Source of the DNA: Marinospirillum alkalitolerans
GTDB taxonomy: Bacteria > Pseudomonadota > Gammaproteobacteria > Pseudomonadales > Halomonadaceae
Reading direction: 5' to 3'
NCBI RefSeq assembly: GCF_045055655.1
Contig: NZ_JBANFI010000005.1
Coordinates: 1 to 64,000 of the forward strand
Length of the DNA stretch: 64,000 nt
Numbering within the stretch: position 1 is the first letter of the stretch; every line of letters begins with the position of its first letter. Shown here piece by piece: positions 16,277-24,633 of this stretch. The position numbers were made by a program, and so were the translations under genes. A model generated the notes under the pieces. The model ran no database searches, was not told the DNA's origin, and saw only the letters and a list, made by a program, of their open reading frames with translations.

Positions 16277-18235
16277 ATGGATGAACAAACCAAAAAAGCC
16301 TTGGGCCTTGGCTGGCGTATCAGTCTCTGGATGGCGGCTCTGGGCGCTATTGCATTGTTGCTTGCTGCGTTGGCGATTTTATTTTTGCGCAGTACGCTTG
16401 AGGCCACCACGCTAGAAAGGCGTGCTCAGTTGATGGGGGATACGCTCACCCATCGTTTGGATACTAAGTTTGATGTCGGGCTGACCAATGCAGCTTTACT
16501 GGCAGGTCATGCTGAGATTATTCAGGCTCTGCATGAGCAGAACCCCGCGCGGGCTGAGGCAGTGATTGCCCAAGTACGTGCCCAGTATCGCCGTCATACC
16601 AACTATCAAGGTATTCAGGTGCACCTAATGAATGCGCAAGGACAGCCCTTTGTTGCCAGCGTTGCGCGTCCTGCACCGACCAATCAGGCTTCGCGTGGCA
16701 TCGCTCAGGCACTGAACGGACAGCCTCATGCTGCTTTTGAGCGTGATACGCAGGGTAATGTACTGATTCGTGCTTTTATGCCAGTGCTGTCTCAAGATCA
16801 AGTGATTGGGGTGATGGAGCTCACGCAGGGTGTCGGTAGTATCAGCCGCGATTATGCGCAGGATGCAACCCACTATGTGATGCTGCTGAATCGCGATCTG
16901 CTTAATGCTCAGCATCCGGCCTGGAATAATCAGGCATTTGGTCGTTTTGTACTGGCGAATAACAACTGGTTCAGCGATGAGGTTGTTGATTTTACACGTC
17001 AAGCCCCTCTAGAAAGCTTACTAGAGCAGCCGCATCAGCTCGGTGAAGACTATTTTATGGTCGCTATCCCAATCCATGATGCTGAAGGGCGCTTATTGGC
17101 CATGCACTTGCTGGGCTTACCCGCTGAGCAGCTGCGTAGTGTGATCCGTCAAGCGACCCGCCTCGCTGATGTGATGCTGATGGCTATGGGATTGTTGCTT
17201 CTCGTATTGATGGGTGCATTGATGCTCCTTATTCGCCGTTTAGTTGCACAGCCAATGGAGGATATTGCGCTGGCAATGCGTGATATCGCCGAAGGCCAGG
17301 GTGATTTAACCCAGCGCTTAACAGTATATCGAGAGGATGAAATAGGCCAGGTAGCGCGACGTTTTAATCGCTTTGCTGCCAATATTCAGCAGTTGGTAGG
17401 ACAAATTGCTCAGCAAAGTGAAGCTGTAAAACAAGAGGGGGATCACCTTGATGATCTCACAGAAAAAACACGTGATGGGGCCGCACGCCAGCAGACCGAT
17501 ATAGAGCAGATTGCCGCAGCGATACACCAAATGAGTGCGGCCGCCAATGAAGTAGCAGAACATGCACAGCGTACTCAGCAGGTGACGGAGGAGGGTGGCA
17601 ATCAGGTAGAGGCCTTGCGTGAAACAATGGATCAGCTGCTTGCCAGTATAGAAAATCAGGCCCAAGAAAGTCAGCAAGCAGCTCAGGATATGCATGAGCT
17701 GGAACAGCAAAGCGAATCCATCGGTGCATTGGTGCAGGTGATCCGTGATATTACCGAACAAACCAATTTGCTGGCCTTGAATGCGGCGATTGAAGCCGCT
17801 CGGGCGGGCGAACATGGGCGTGGCTTTGCCGTGGTGGCCGATGAGGTGCGCACTCTCGCCAGCCGGACTCATCAATCTACGGAAACTATTGAAGCTACCG
17901 TTGCTGGATTACAGCAGAAAACGCGAACAGCTGTTAAGAGTATCAATGAAAACCGTGAGCATGCGTTACAAAGCGTAGAGTGGGTCAGAACCACGCATCA
18001 ACGCCTCAATGTGCTTACCCAGATGATGGTGCAGGTGCGTGATATGACGACCCAAATTGCAGCAGCTACCGAACAAGAAACAGCAGCCACAGATGAGCTT
18101 GGGCAGAGCATTCATCGTATTCAGGAGGTGGCACAGGATTCTTCAGCGAATGCAGATTTGAGTGCGAGTCGAGCGGAAAAATTACAGAAGTTGGCGCAAT
18201 CTATGCTGGAGCTGATTACACGCTTTAAATTCTAA
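16277..18235 (+). CDS. Methyl-accepting chemotaxis protein with periplasmic sensor
   Basis: A classical chemoreceptor of 652 aa. It has a membrane segment at about residues 12-36, a periplasmic sensor of about 260 residues (likely Cache type), a second membrane segment (LADVMLMAMGLLLLVLMGALMLL), a HAMP domain, and the methyl-accepting coiled coil. The hairpin tip is EQTNLLALNAAIEAARAGEHGRGFAVVADEVRTLA. The ATG at 16277 is preferred over 16268, because the GGGA at 16265-16268 is then correctly spaced. Ligand unknown. It stands alone, with no che genes nearby. Confidence 0.92.
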   Translation: MDEQTKKALGLGWRISLWMAALGAIALLLAALAILFLRSTLEATTLERRAQLMGDTLTHRLDTKFDVGLTNAALLAGHAEIIQALHEQNPARAEAVIAQVRAQYRRHTNYQGIQVHLMNAQGQPFVASVARPAPTNQASRGIAQALNGQPHAAFERDTQGNVLIRAFMPVLSQDQVIGVMELTQGVGSISRDYAQDATHYVMLLNRDLLNAQHPAWNNQAFGRFVLANNNWFSDEVVDFTRQAPLESLLEQPHQLGEDYFMVAIPIHDAEGRLLAMHLLGLPAEQLRSVIRQATRLADVMLMAMGLLLLVLMGALMLLIRRLVAQPMEDIALAMRDIAEGQGDLTQRLTVYREDEIGQVARRFNRFAANIQQLVGQIAQQSEAVKQEGDHLDDLTEKTRDGAARQQTDIEQIAAAIHQMSAAANEVAEHAQRTQQVTEEGGNQVEALRETMDQLLASIENQAQESQQAAQDMHELEQQSESIGALVQVIRDITEQTNLLALNAAIEAARAGEHGRGFAVVADEVRTLASRTHQSTETIEATVAGLQQKTRTAVKSINENREHALQSVEWVRTTHQRLNVLTQMMVQVRDMTTQIAAATEQETAATDELGQSIHRIQEVAQDSSANADLSASRAEKLQKLAQSMLELITRFKF

Positions 18236-18260
18236 AAAAAACCCCAGCCGAAGCTGGGGT
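18234..18260 (-). terminator. Terminator of groESL (and end of the chemoreceptor gene)
   Basis: An 8-bp stem ACCCCAGC / GCTGGGGT with tetraloop. On the minus strand it is followed by seven U residues, about 40 bp past the groL stop. It sits directly after the chemoreceptor stop codon on the other strand, so it serves convergent genes. Confidence 0.9.
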
Positions 18261-18300
18261 TGTGGGGTGGTTCGCGCAAGGTTCAGCGAACCTGGTCGGC

Positions 18301-19941
18301 TTACATCATGCCGCCCATACCACCCATGCCGCCCATATCACCCATACCGCCAGCTGGTTTCTCTTCTGGAATCTCAGAAACCATGCACTCGGTGGTGATC
18401 ATCAGGCCGCCAACAGAAGCTGCCGATTGCAGCGCTGTACGTGTGACTTTAGCTGGATCAAGAACACCCATCTCAACCAGATCACCATACTCGCCAGTTT
18501 GTGCGTTGTAACCGAAGTTACCGCTGCCTTCTTTGACCTTGGCCACGATGACAGACGCTTCTTCACCTGCGTTGGTGACGATCTGGCGCAGAGGCGCTTC
18601 CATCGCACGCAGAGCAATCGCGATACCGTGGTTCTGATCTTCGTTGTCGCCTTTCAGATCTTTGATAGAAGACAGCACGCGGATCAGTGCTGTACCACCA
18701 CCGGCAACAACGCCTTCTTCTACTGCGGCGCGAGTCGAGTGGAGCGCGTCTTCAACACGGGCTTTTTTCTCTTTCATTTCGACTTCTGTCGCTGCGCCTA
18801 CACGAATGACGGCAACACCGCCAGCCAGTTTGGCCAGACGCTCTTGCAGTTTTTCACGGTCATAGTCAGAAGAAGTTTCTTCCATCTGTGCACGGATCTG
18901 CTTCACGCGTGCTTCGATGTCTTGCTGGCTGCCAGAGCCATCGATGATGGTAGTGCTTTCTTTCGTCAGCACAGCACGCTTGGCGGTACCCAGGTGCTCA
19001 ACAGTCGCGTTTTCTAAAGTCAGGCCTACTTCTTCAGAAATGACGGTACCATTGGTCAGAATAGCGATGTCTTGCAGCATCGCCTTACGACGATCACCAA
19101 AGCCTGGTGCCTTAGCCGCAGCCACTTTCACGATACCGCGCATGTTGTTGACAACCAGAGTCGCCAGCGCTTCGCCTTCGATATCTTCAGCGATGATCAG
19201 CAGTGGCTTACCGGCTTTTGCAGTGCCTTCAAGAACAGGCAGCAGCTCACGGATGTTAGAGATCTTTTTGTCAACCAGCAGGATGTAGGGGTCTTCCAAC
19301 TCTGCTGACATGTTGTCTTGGTTGGTGACAAAGTAGGGCGAGATGTAGCCACGGTCGAACTGCATACCTTCAACCACTTCCAGCTCATCTTCAAAGCCAC
19401 GGCCTTCATCAACAGTGATGACGCCTTCTTTGCCTACTTTTTCCATGGCTTCAGCAATGATTTCACCAATGCGTGTGTCGCCATTGGCAGAAATGGTGCC
19501 AACTTGGGCGATGGATTTGGTATCAGTGCAAGGCTTGGCCAGTTTTTTGATTTCGACCACAGCGGCAGCAACGGCTTTATCAATACCGCGCTTCAGATCC
19601 ATGGGGTTCATGCCTGCAGTCACGACTTTGAAGCCATCGTTGACAATAGCTTGCGCCAGAACAGTGGCCGTGGTGGTGCCGTCACCCGCTGCATCAGAAG
19701 TCTTAGAGGCGACTTCTTTAACCATTTGTGCGCCCATGTTTTCGAACTTGTCTTTCAGTTCGATTTCTTTGGCGACAGAAACACCATCTTTAGTGACAGT
19801 GGGGGCGCCAAAAGATTTTTCGAGTACAACGTTACGGCCTTTAGGGCCTAAGGTTGTTTTAACGGCATCGGCGAGGATGTTGACACCAGCGACCATGCGT
19901 TTACGAGCATCATCACCAAAACGGACGTCTTTAGCTGCCAT
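18301..19941 (-). CDS. groL: Chaperonin GroEL
   Basis: The 60-kDa chaperonin, 546 aa, complete from MAAKDVRFGDDARKRM to the Gly-Met-rich tail (GGMGDMGGMGG). The ATP-site stretch DGTTTATVLAQAI and TLGPKGRNV are intact. It follows groS by about 60 bp and shares its heat-shock promoter. Terminator at 18234-18260. Confidence 0.99.
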   Translation of the reverse strand: MAAKDVRFGDDARKRMVAGVNILADAVKTTLGPKGRNVVLEKSFGAPTVTKDGVSVAKEIELKDKFENMGAQMVKEVASKTSDAAGDGTTTATVLAQAIVNDGFKVVTAGMNPMDLKRGIDKAVAAAVVEIKKLAKPCTDTKSIAQVGTISANGDTRIGEIIAEAMEKVGKEGVITVDEGRGFEDELEVVEGMQFDRGYISPYFVTNQDNMSAELEDPYILLVDKKISNIRELLPVLEGTAKAGKPLLIIAEDIEGEALATLVVNNMRGIVKVAAAKAPGFGDRRKAMLQDIAILTNGTVISEEVGLTLENATVEHLGTAKRAVLTKESTTIIDGSGSQQDIEARVKQIRAQMEETSSDYDREKLQERLAKLAGGVAVIRVGAATEVEMKEKKARVEDALHSTRAAVEEGVVAGGGTALIRVLSSIKDLKGDNEDQNHGIAIALRAMEAPLRQIVTNAGEEASVIVAKVKEGSGNFGYNAQTGEYGDLVEMGVLDPAKVTRTALQSAASVGGLMITTECMVSEIPEEKPAGGMGDMGGMGGMGGMM

Positions 19942-20001
19942 GTTGAATATTCCTATATCTCTGTGAATTGAACTGACTTATTAAAAAGGTACCTATGAAG
20001 C

Positions 20002-20289
20002 TTAGGCTTCGAGAACACCGAAGACTTCGCTTTCAGTCAGAATTAACAGCTCTTCGCCATCAATTTTTACAGTGCTACCTGCATAGCTGCCGAAAATGAC
20101 CTTGTCGCCGACTTGCAGAGACAAAGGACGCAGCTGGCCATCAACAAAACGGCCTTCACCGATAGCAATGACTTCACCTTGCTGGGGTTTTTCTTTTGCG
20201 CTGCCAGGCAGAACAATACCGCCAGGAGTCGTGGTTTCTTCTTCAGTACGACGAACGACCACGCGATCGTGCAAAGGACGGATTTTCAT
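20002..20289 (-). CDS. groS: Co-chaperonin GroES
   Basis: The 95-aa lid of the GroEL chamber. It begins MKIRPLHDRVVVRR, and the mobile loop region (EEETTTPGGIVLPGSAKEKPQ) is intact. An AGGAGAC ribosome site lies upstream. The message should start about 130 nt upstream at a sigma-32 promoter, giving a long leader with three hairpins. Confidence 0.99.
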   Translation of the reverse strand: MKIRPLHDRVVVRRTEEETTTPGGIVLPGSAKEKPQQGEVIAIGEGRFVDGQLRPLSLQVGDKVIFGSYAGSTVKIDGEELLILTESEVFGVLEA

Positions 20290-20317
20290 TGCTGAATGTC
20301 TCCTAGTTAATCACTAT

Positions 20318-20404
20318 GAGGCGTAAGCCTCGACTTAAAAAGTCTGTCTCAACACCAGGGTTGTAGACAGGCATTGTTATAAGAATCAAGCCAAGGCTTG
20401 ATTC
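20318..20404 (-). other. Structured groES 5' leader with three hairpins
   Basis: Three inverted repeats in a row. GAGGC-GTAA-GCCTC is at 20318-20331. An imperfect CTGTCTCAAC / GTTGTAGACAG stem lies at about 20344-20370. A perfect 10-bp palindrome, GAATCAAGCC / GGCTTGATTC, is at 20383-20404. All lie between the predicted start site and the groES ATG. None matches the CIRCE operator. Confidence 0.6.
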
Positions 20405-20426
20405 GGAATTCTGTGCTGCTTCCCAC

Positions 20427-20457
20427 AAGATGGGGATGGGCAAGCAGATTTCAAGGG
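20427..20457 (-). promoter_or_regulatory. Sigma-32 heat-shock promoter of groESL
   Basis: On the minus strand, a CCCTTGAAA -35 (20449-20457) and a CCCCATCTT -10 (20427-20435) are separated by 13 bp. Both closely match the RpoH consensus (CTTGAAA, CCCCATNT). It begins just downstream of the fxsA stop codon. Confidence 0.9.
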
Positions 20458-20475
20458 CACGCCAAAAGATTTTTT

Positions 20476-20967
20476 TCAGTCATCTTTTTTCTCATACTCG
20501 CCTTCTAGCACCTGAGGACGATGTGCCTTGTGCTGAGATCGTGAGGCATCTGCATGCGGACGTTGAATAGACTCAAAATCGGCCGCATCACTTCTTCTGG
20601 CTTGCCCATCATAAGTGGTGCCTGTTGCCTTGGTTTTCAAGGGTAAAAGTAAGAATTTTCTGCTGATCGGAATCAGCAGCAGCAGGGCAATAAAGTCGCT
20701 GATAAAACCTGGAATCAAGAACAAAAGGCCAGACAGGCCCAATGCCATACTTTCGAGCAGCAGGGGTAAGGGTGTTTCACGGCGCAGCATTTTTTCACGC
20801 AGTTGCAGTGAGAGCTTTTGCCATTCCAACTGGACTAACAGAATCCCAAGTAGTGCTGTGCCGACAATTAACAGCAGCGTGTTGAATCCACCGGCTTGCT
20901 GGCCAATTTCAATCATCAACCAGATTTCGGCCAGCGGCCACACAAGAAGGAAAAACAGAAGGGGCAT
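20476..20967 (-). CDS. fxsA: FxsA family membrane protein
   Basis: A 163-aa inner-membrane protein with about four hydrophobic segments (LLFFLLVWPLAEIWLMIEIG; TLLLIVGTALLGILLVQ; LGLSGLLFLIPGFISDFIALLLLI). It ends in a charged cytoplasmic tail. E. coli FxsA (YjeG) relieves exclusion of phage T7 by the F plasmid; its normal cell role is unclear. The position next to groES matches that seen in E. coli. Confidence 0.9.
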   Translation of the reverse strand: MPLLFFLLVWPLAEIWLMIEIGQQAGGFNTLLLIVGTALLGILLVQLEWQKLSLQLREKMLRRETPLPLLLESMALGLSGLLFLIPGFISDFIALLLLIPISRKFLLLPLKTKATGTTYDGQARRSDAADFESIQRPHADASRSQHKAHRPQVLEGEYEKKDD

Positions 20968-21047
20968 AGGAAGGCATCCTTAAGAGTGTAAAGAAGTTAT
21001 GGTGCCATATTGGTGTATTTCAAGGTGCATGTTTCAAAAATATAGCT

Positions 21048-22238
21048 CTAAAGCTGAGCGAGCATGCCCAGAGGCAGAATCAAAAGTAGCATCGCCCAAG
21101 AGGGCCAGCGCCAAACTTGAAGTAGCACGAGTCCCAAAAGCACCACCATCAGGTCATAGGGTTGATGCACGCTGGAGGTGAAGAGGGGGTCATAAAGAAC
21201 AGCGCCGAGCAGGCCGACGACACTGGCATTGACGCCGCGCAAGATGGCCTGTGCGTTTTGATCAGCTTGCAGCCGCGCCCAGTAGGGGAGCAGGGCAACC
21301 AGTATCAACAGGCCAGGCAGAAAAAGGGCCACCAGCGCGACCAAAGCGCCCACCCATAGGGGCCAGCCAGTAGGGATAAACGCTCCCAGGTAAGCCGCAA
21401 AGGTAAAGAGTGGGCCAGGGACCGCCTGTGCAAGACCATAGCCGGCTAAAAAGGCCTCGCTACTGATCCAGCCTGATTGGACTGTCTCTGCTTCTAGCAG
21501 CGGTAGCACTACATGCCCGCCACCAAAAACCAAAGCACCAGCACGGTAGAAGCGATCAAAGATCTGCAGCAGGCTCGGCTCACCCTGGCTGAGCAGAGGG
21601 AGTAGCACTAGCAGGAGTAGAAAAAGCCCCAGGGTGAACCAAGCAACCCAAGGTTGAATGGAGATCAGTGGCGGTGTGCTGGGGGGCGTTGCTTGATGCG
21701 GTGTTCTGAACAGGAGCCAACCGAGTCCACCGCCGATCAGCAGTGTCACTAACGGGGTCAGGGGGCCAAGCCAGGGTGAAGTGCCCAGCATCAGCAACAC
21801 GGCCAGCAGCCCGAGTGTGGCGGTCGCAGGCTCACGGCAAAGCTGTTGGCGCATCCCCCAGACGGCATGGGCAACAACGATCACGGCAACCAGCTTTAAG
21901 CTGGCCACAAAATCACTGCCCCATCCTTCTTGAAAAGTGAGTCCGATCCACGCGGCGGCCAAAAGAAAGACGGCCGATGGCAGAGTAAAGGCGACCCAAG
22001 CGGCAAGGCCACCCCGCCAGCCAGCGCGTTGCAGTCCAAGTGCAAAGCCCATTTGACTACTGGCTGGACCGGGCAAGAACTGGCAGAGCGCCACTAGATC
22101 GGCAAAGTGTTGATCACTGAGCCAGCCCCGACGTTCTACGAACTCGTTACGAAAGTAGGCCAGATGCGCGATGGGCCCACCAAAAGAAGTGAGACCGAGC
22201 CAGAGAAAGGAGCGAAAGACTTCGAACCAGTGATGCAT
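21048..22238 (-). CDS. chrA: Chromate efflux transporter, ChrA family
   Basis: A 396-aa long-chain ChrA (CHR family) with two homologous membrane halves. Half one carries FGGPIAHLAYF and FLPGPASSQMGF; half two carries FGGGHVVLPLLE and QAVPGPLFTFAAYLG. It would move chromate out of the cell, though many family members are uncharacterised. No chrB regulator is adjacent. The end of a partial MITE-like repeat lies directly upstream of the ATG, so the repeat lies in its promoter and ribosome-site region. Confidence 0.85.
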   Translation of the reverse strand: MHHWFEVFRSFLWLGLTSFGGPIAHLAYFRNEFVERRGWLSDQHFADLVALCQFLPGPASSQMGFALGLQRAGWRGGLAAWVAFTLPSAVFLLAAAWIGLTFQEGWGSDFVASLKLVAVIVVAHAVWGMRQQLCREPATATLGLLAVLLMLGTSPWLGPLTPLVTLLIGGGLGWLLFRTPHQATPPSTPPLISIQPWVAWFTLGLFLLLLVLLPLLSQGEPSLLQIFDRFYRAGALVFGGGHVVLPLLEAETVQSGWISSEAFLAGYGLAQAVPGPLFTFAAYLGAFIPTGWPLWVGALVALVALFLPGLLILVALLPYWARLQADQNAQAILRGVNASVVGLLGAVLYDPLFTSSVHQPYDLMVVLLGLVLLQVWRWPSWAMLLLILPLGMLAQL

Positions 22239-22380
22239 TTAGGGAACCCCTGATGAACTATTACGCTTGCTTATACGGCGTTGAAATTGGCATCAAAGTA
22301 AGACGCTTTGATGAAATCTGCAACCTAAGTCTTAATGCGGCAGACTTCTAGGTCATTCTTTTTTGCAGATCTGTAGGGTT
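22239..22380. mobile_element. Partial copy of the MITE-like element
   Basis: The first ~55 bp (22239-22295) resemble the left half of the element at 14878, including the terminus AGGGAACCCCTGATGAAC and the TTGAAATTGG core. The right terminal repeat is absent. Instead there are new hairpins: CATCAAAG / CTTTGATG at 22291-22313, and an ATCTGCA / TGCAGAT pair enclosing further pairing at 22316-22380. It lies in the 344-bp gap between divergent chrA and the SDR gene. The rest of that gap (to 22582) shows no gene, and I could not identify a promoter with confidence. Confidence 0.55.
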
Positions 22381-22582
22381 GGATATTTCGCATCTGCGAG
22401 ATGATGCGCTATATTGTGAGAAGTGAACTCACTGACAGGGTGGAGTCACCTGCTTCAAGCTGTGTTTACTGGAGATTCCCAGCTCAGATATTAAAAGAAC
22501 AGCTGAGTTGGTCAGTCCTTTTTTGTAGGTACTTTTTTAAGGCGCTTTTAGAAAGTGCTTTTCAAATACTGCGAGGTGAATG

Positions 22583-23344
22583 ATGCAAGTGAAGAATGCG
22601 GTGATCGCGATTACAGGTGGCGGCCAGGGTCTTGGACGCGCTATGGCGCTAGAGTTGGCCGCTCAGGGTGCCAAGCTGGCCTTAATTGATTTGAATGAAG
22701 AAAAACTGCAAGAAACTGTTGCGCTGGTGAAAGAAGCCGGAAGCGAAGCCCACTACTATTTGGCCAATGTGGCTGATGAGCCTGTTGTTGAGCAGACTTT
22801 TGAGCAGATCGTGCGTGATTTTGGCACCTTGGATGCACTGGTTAACAATGCAGGTATTACCCGTGATGGTTTGTTGATCAAAGCCAAAGACGGCGAAATC
22901 GTGAAGAAGATGAGCCTGTCGAGCTGGCAGCAGGTTTTGGATGTCAACCTGACGGGTGTCTTCCTGTGTGGCCGTGAAGCCGCAGCACAGATGATCAAAC
23001 TGGGCAAGAAGGGCGTGATTATCAATATCTCTTCTATTTCACGTGCTGGCAACATGGGGCAGACCAACTACTCGGCGGCCAAGGCCGGTGTGGTCGCTAT
23101 GGCCGTGACCTGGGCGAAAGAGCTGGCACGCTATGGCATCCGTACTGGTGCGATTGCTCCTGGCTTTATTGCCACAGAGATGGTGGCCGCGATGCCAGAA
23201 GAGGTACTGGGTAAGATTACGGCTGGCATTCCGCTGAAGCGTTTAGGCGAGCCATCAGAGATAGCACTGTCTGTGCGCTATATCATCGAGAATGAGTACT
23301 TCTCTGGTCGTGTGATTGAATGTGATGGTGCACTGCGTATCTAG
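22583..23344 (+). CDS. Short-chain dehydrogenase/reductase (FabG-like)
   Basis: A 253-aa NAD(P)-dependent oxidoreductase with all classical SDR motifs: TGGGQGLG cofactor loop, NNAG, catalytic Ser in NISSIS, and YSAAK. It closely resembles 3-oxoacyl-ACP reductases, but an insertion (KAKDGEIVKKMSLSSWQ) sets it apart from housekeeping FabG. The ATG at 22583 is chosen over 22580 for spacing from GAGGTGA. Its position next to fadBA suggests fatty-acid metabolism, though it is not in the same transcript. Confidence 0.88.
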   Translation: MQVKNAVIAITGGGQGLGRAMALELAAQGAKLALIDLNEEKLQETVALVKEAGSEAHYYLANVADEPVVEQTFEQIVRDFGTLDALVNNAGITRDGLLIKAKDGEIVKKMSLSSWQQVLDVNLTGVFLCGREAAAQMIKLGKKGVIINISSISRAGNMGQTNYSAAKAGVVAMAVTWAKELARYGIRTGAIAPGFIATEMVAAMPEEVLGKITAGIPLKRLGEPSEIALSVRYIIENEYFSGRVIECDGALRI

Positions 23345-23381
23345 TCGTTGCACTCATTAAGTCGCTGCACCCAGAAACAAT

Positions 23382-23411
23382 AAAGCCACTCCCTTGGGAG
23401 TGGCTTTTTTT
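23382..23411. terminator. Bidirectional terminator between the SDR gene and fadA
   Basis: Perfect stem AAAGCCACTCCC / GGGAGTGGCTTT with a TT loop and a T run on the plus side. It lies between convergent genes; the plus-strand side is the stronger. Confidence 0.9.
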
Positions 23412-23433
23412 ACAGCGTGTCTTGCGTTTGGTC

Positions 23434-24609
23434 TTACAAACGTTCAAAGACCGTGGCAACACCCTGCCCCATACCGATACACATGGTGGCGAGGCCGAAG
23501 GTGGCATCACGCTGTTCCATGACATTCAGTAAGGTGGTGCAGATACGTGAGCCTGAGCATCCCAGTGGGTGACCCAGTGCAATCGCACCGCCATTCAGGT
23601 TGACCTTCTCTTCCATCTTGTCGAGGAGTTTCAGATCCTTCAGAACGGGCAGACCTTGTGCAGCAAAGGCTTCGTTCAGCTCAACAATATCGATATCATC
23701 GACAGTCAGGCCAGCGGCTTTCAGTGCCTGCTTAGAGGCAGGAACTGGGCCATAGCCCATGATGGATGGATCGCAGCCAGCTACGCCCATTGAGCGCACT
23801 TTTGCCAGCGGCTTCAGGCCCAGTGCTTGGGCTTTTTCGTAGCTCATCAGCAGCATGGCAGAGGCACCCACAGACAGGGCAGACGAGGTGCCCGCAGTGA
23901 CGGTACCGTTGCGTGGATCAAACACAGGCTTGAGCTGCGCCAGCGTCTCGACGGTCGTTTCTGGACGAATCACTTCATCTTGCAGAATCAACTTGCGACG
24001 ACCTTCTGCATCATGGCCTTCGACACCAATAATTTCCTTCTTGAAGCGACCTTCGAGTGTGGCTTCATAGGCCAGACGGTGTGAGCGCGCGCCCATCTCA
24101 TCTTGCTGCTGACGGCTGATACCATGCATCTTACCGAGCAGTTCTGCAGTCAGACCCATCATCATCGCGGCCTTGGCTGCGTATTTGCTTGCGGCTGGGT
24201 TGACGTCCACGCCGTGTGCCATAGGCACGTGATCCATATGCTCCACACCGCCAATCAGGTAAAAATCACCCAGGCCAGCCTGGATGTTCGCACCAGCGAT
24301 GTGCAGTGCCGTCATCGACGAGCCGCACAGACGGTTGACTGTTTGTGCAGGAACAGACAAGGGGATGCCGGTCATGATGGCCGCATTACGAGCGACGTTC
24401 ATGGACTGCTCCAGTGTCTGGTTGACGCAGCCCCAGATGATATCTTGCAGTTCAGCAGGATTCAGATTGGGGTTGCGATCAAACAGCGCTTGCATCACAG
24501 CAGCGGACAGGTTTTCTGCACGAATATTGCGGAAGGCACCGTTTTTGGCTTTGCCCATCGCGGTGCGCACACCATCAACGACGACGATATCACGAGGTTG
24601 AAGACTCAT
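23434..24609 (-). CDS. fadA: 3-ketoacyl-CoA thiolase FadA
   Basis: The beta subunit of the fatty-acid oxidation complex; cleaves 3-ketoacyl-CoA to acetyl-CoA. At 391 aa, thiolase residues are visible: nucleophilic Cys in NRLCGSSMTALH, His in GAIALGHPLGCSG, and the C-terminal Cys in ATMCIGMGQG. It follows fadB by 24 bp in the usual fadBA order. Confidence 0.97.
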   Translation of the reverse strand: MSLQPRDIVVVDGVRTAMGKAKNGAFRNIRAENLSAAVMQALFDRNPNLNPAELQDIIWGCVNQTLEQSMNVARNAAIMTGIPLSVPAQTVNRLCGSSMTALHIAGANIQAGLGDFYLIGGVEHMDHVPMAHGVDVNPAASKYAAKAAMMMGLTAELLGKMHGISRQQQDEMGARSHRLAYEATLEGRFKKEIIGVEGHDAEGRRKLILQDEVIRPETTVETLAQLKPVFDPRNGTVTAGTSSALSVGASAMLLMSYEKAQALGLKPLAKVRSMGVAGCDPSIMGYGPVPASKQALKAAGLTVDDIDIVELNEAFAAQGLPVLKDLKLLDKMEEKVNLNGGAIALGHPLGCSGSRICTTLLNVMEQRDATFGLATMCIGMGQGVATVFERL

Positions 24610-24633
24610 TATTATTCTCCTGAATTCGGTTGA

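Noticed and set aside
18262..19017. Long open frames antisense to groL
   Set aside because: They lie fully inside the conserved groL gene on the opposite strand, lack ribosome sites and match no family; they are shadows of its codon usage.
20383..20404. CIRCE/HrcA operator before groES
   Set aside because: The palindrome GAATCAAGCC / GGCTTGATTC does not match TTAGCACTC-N9-GAGTGCTAA, and the sigma-32 promoter explains the heat-shock control.
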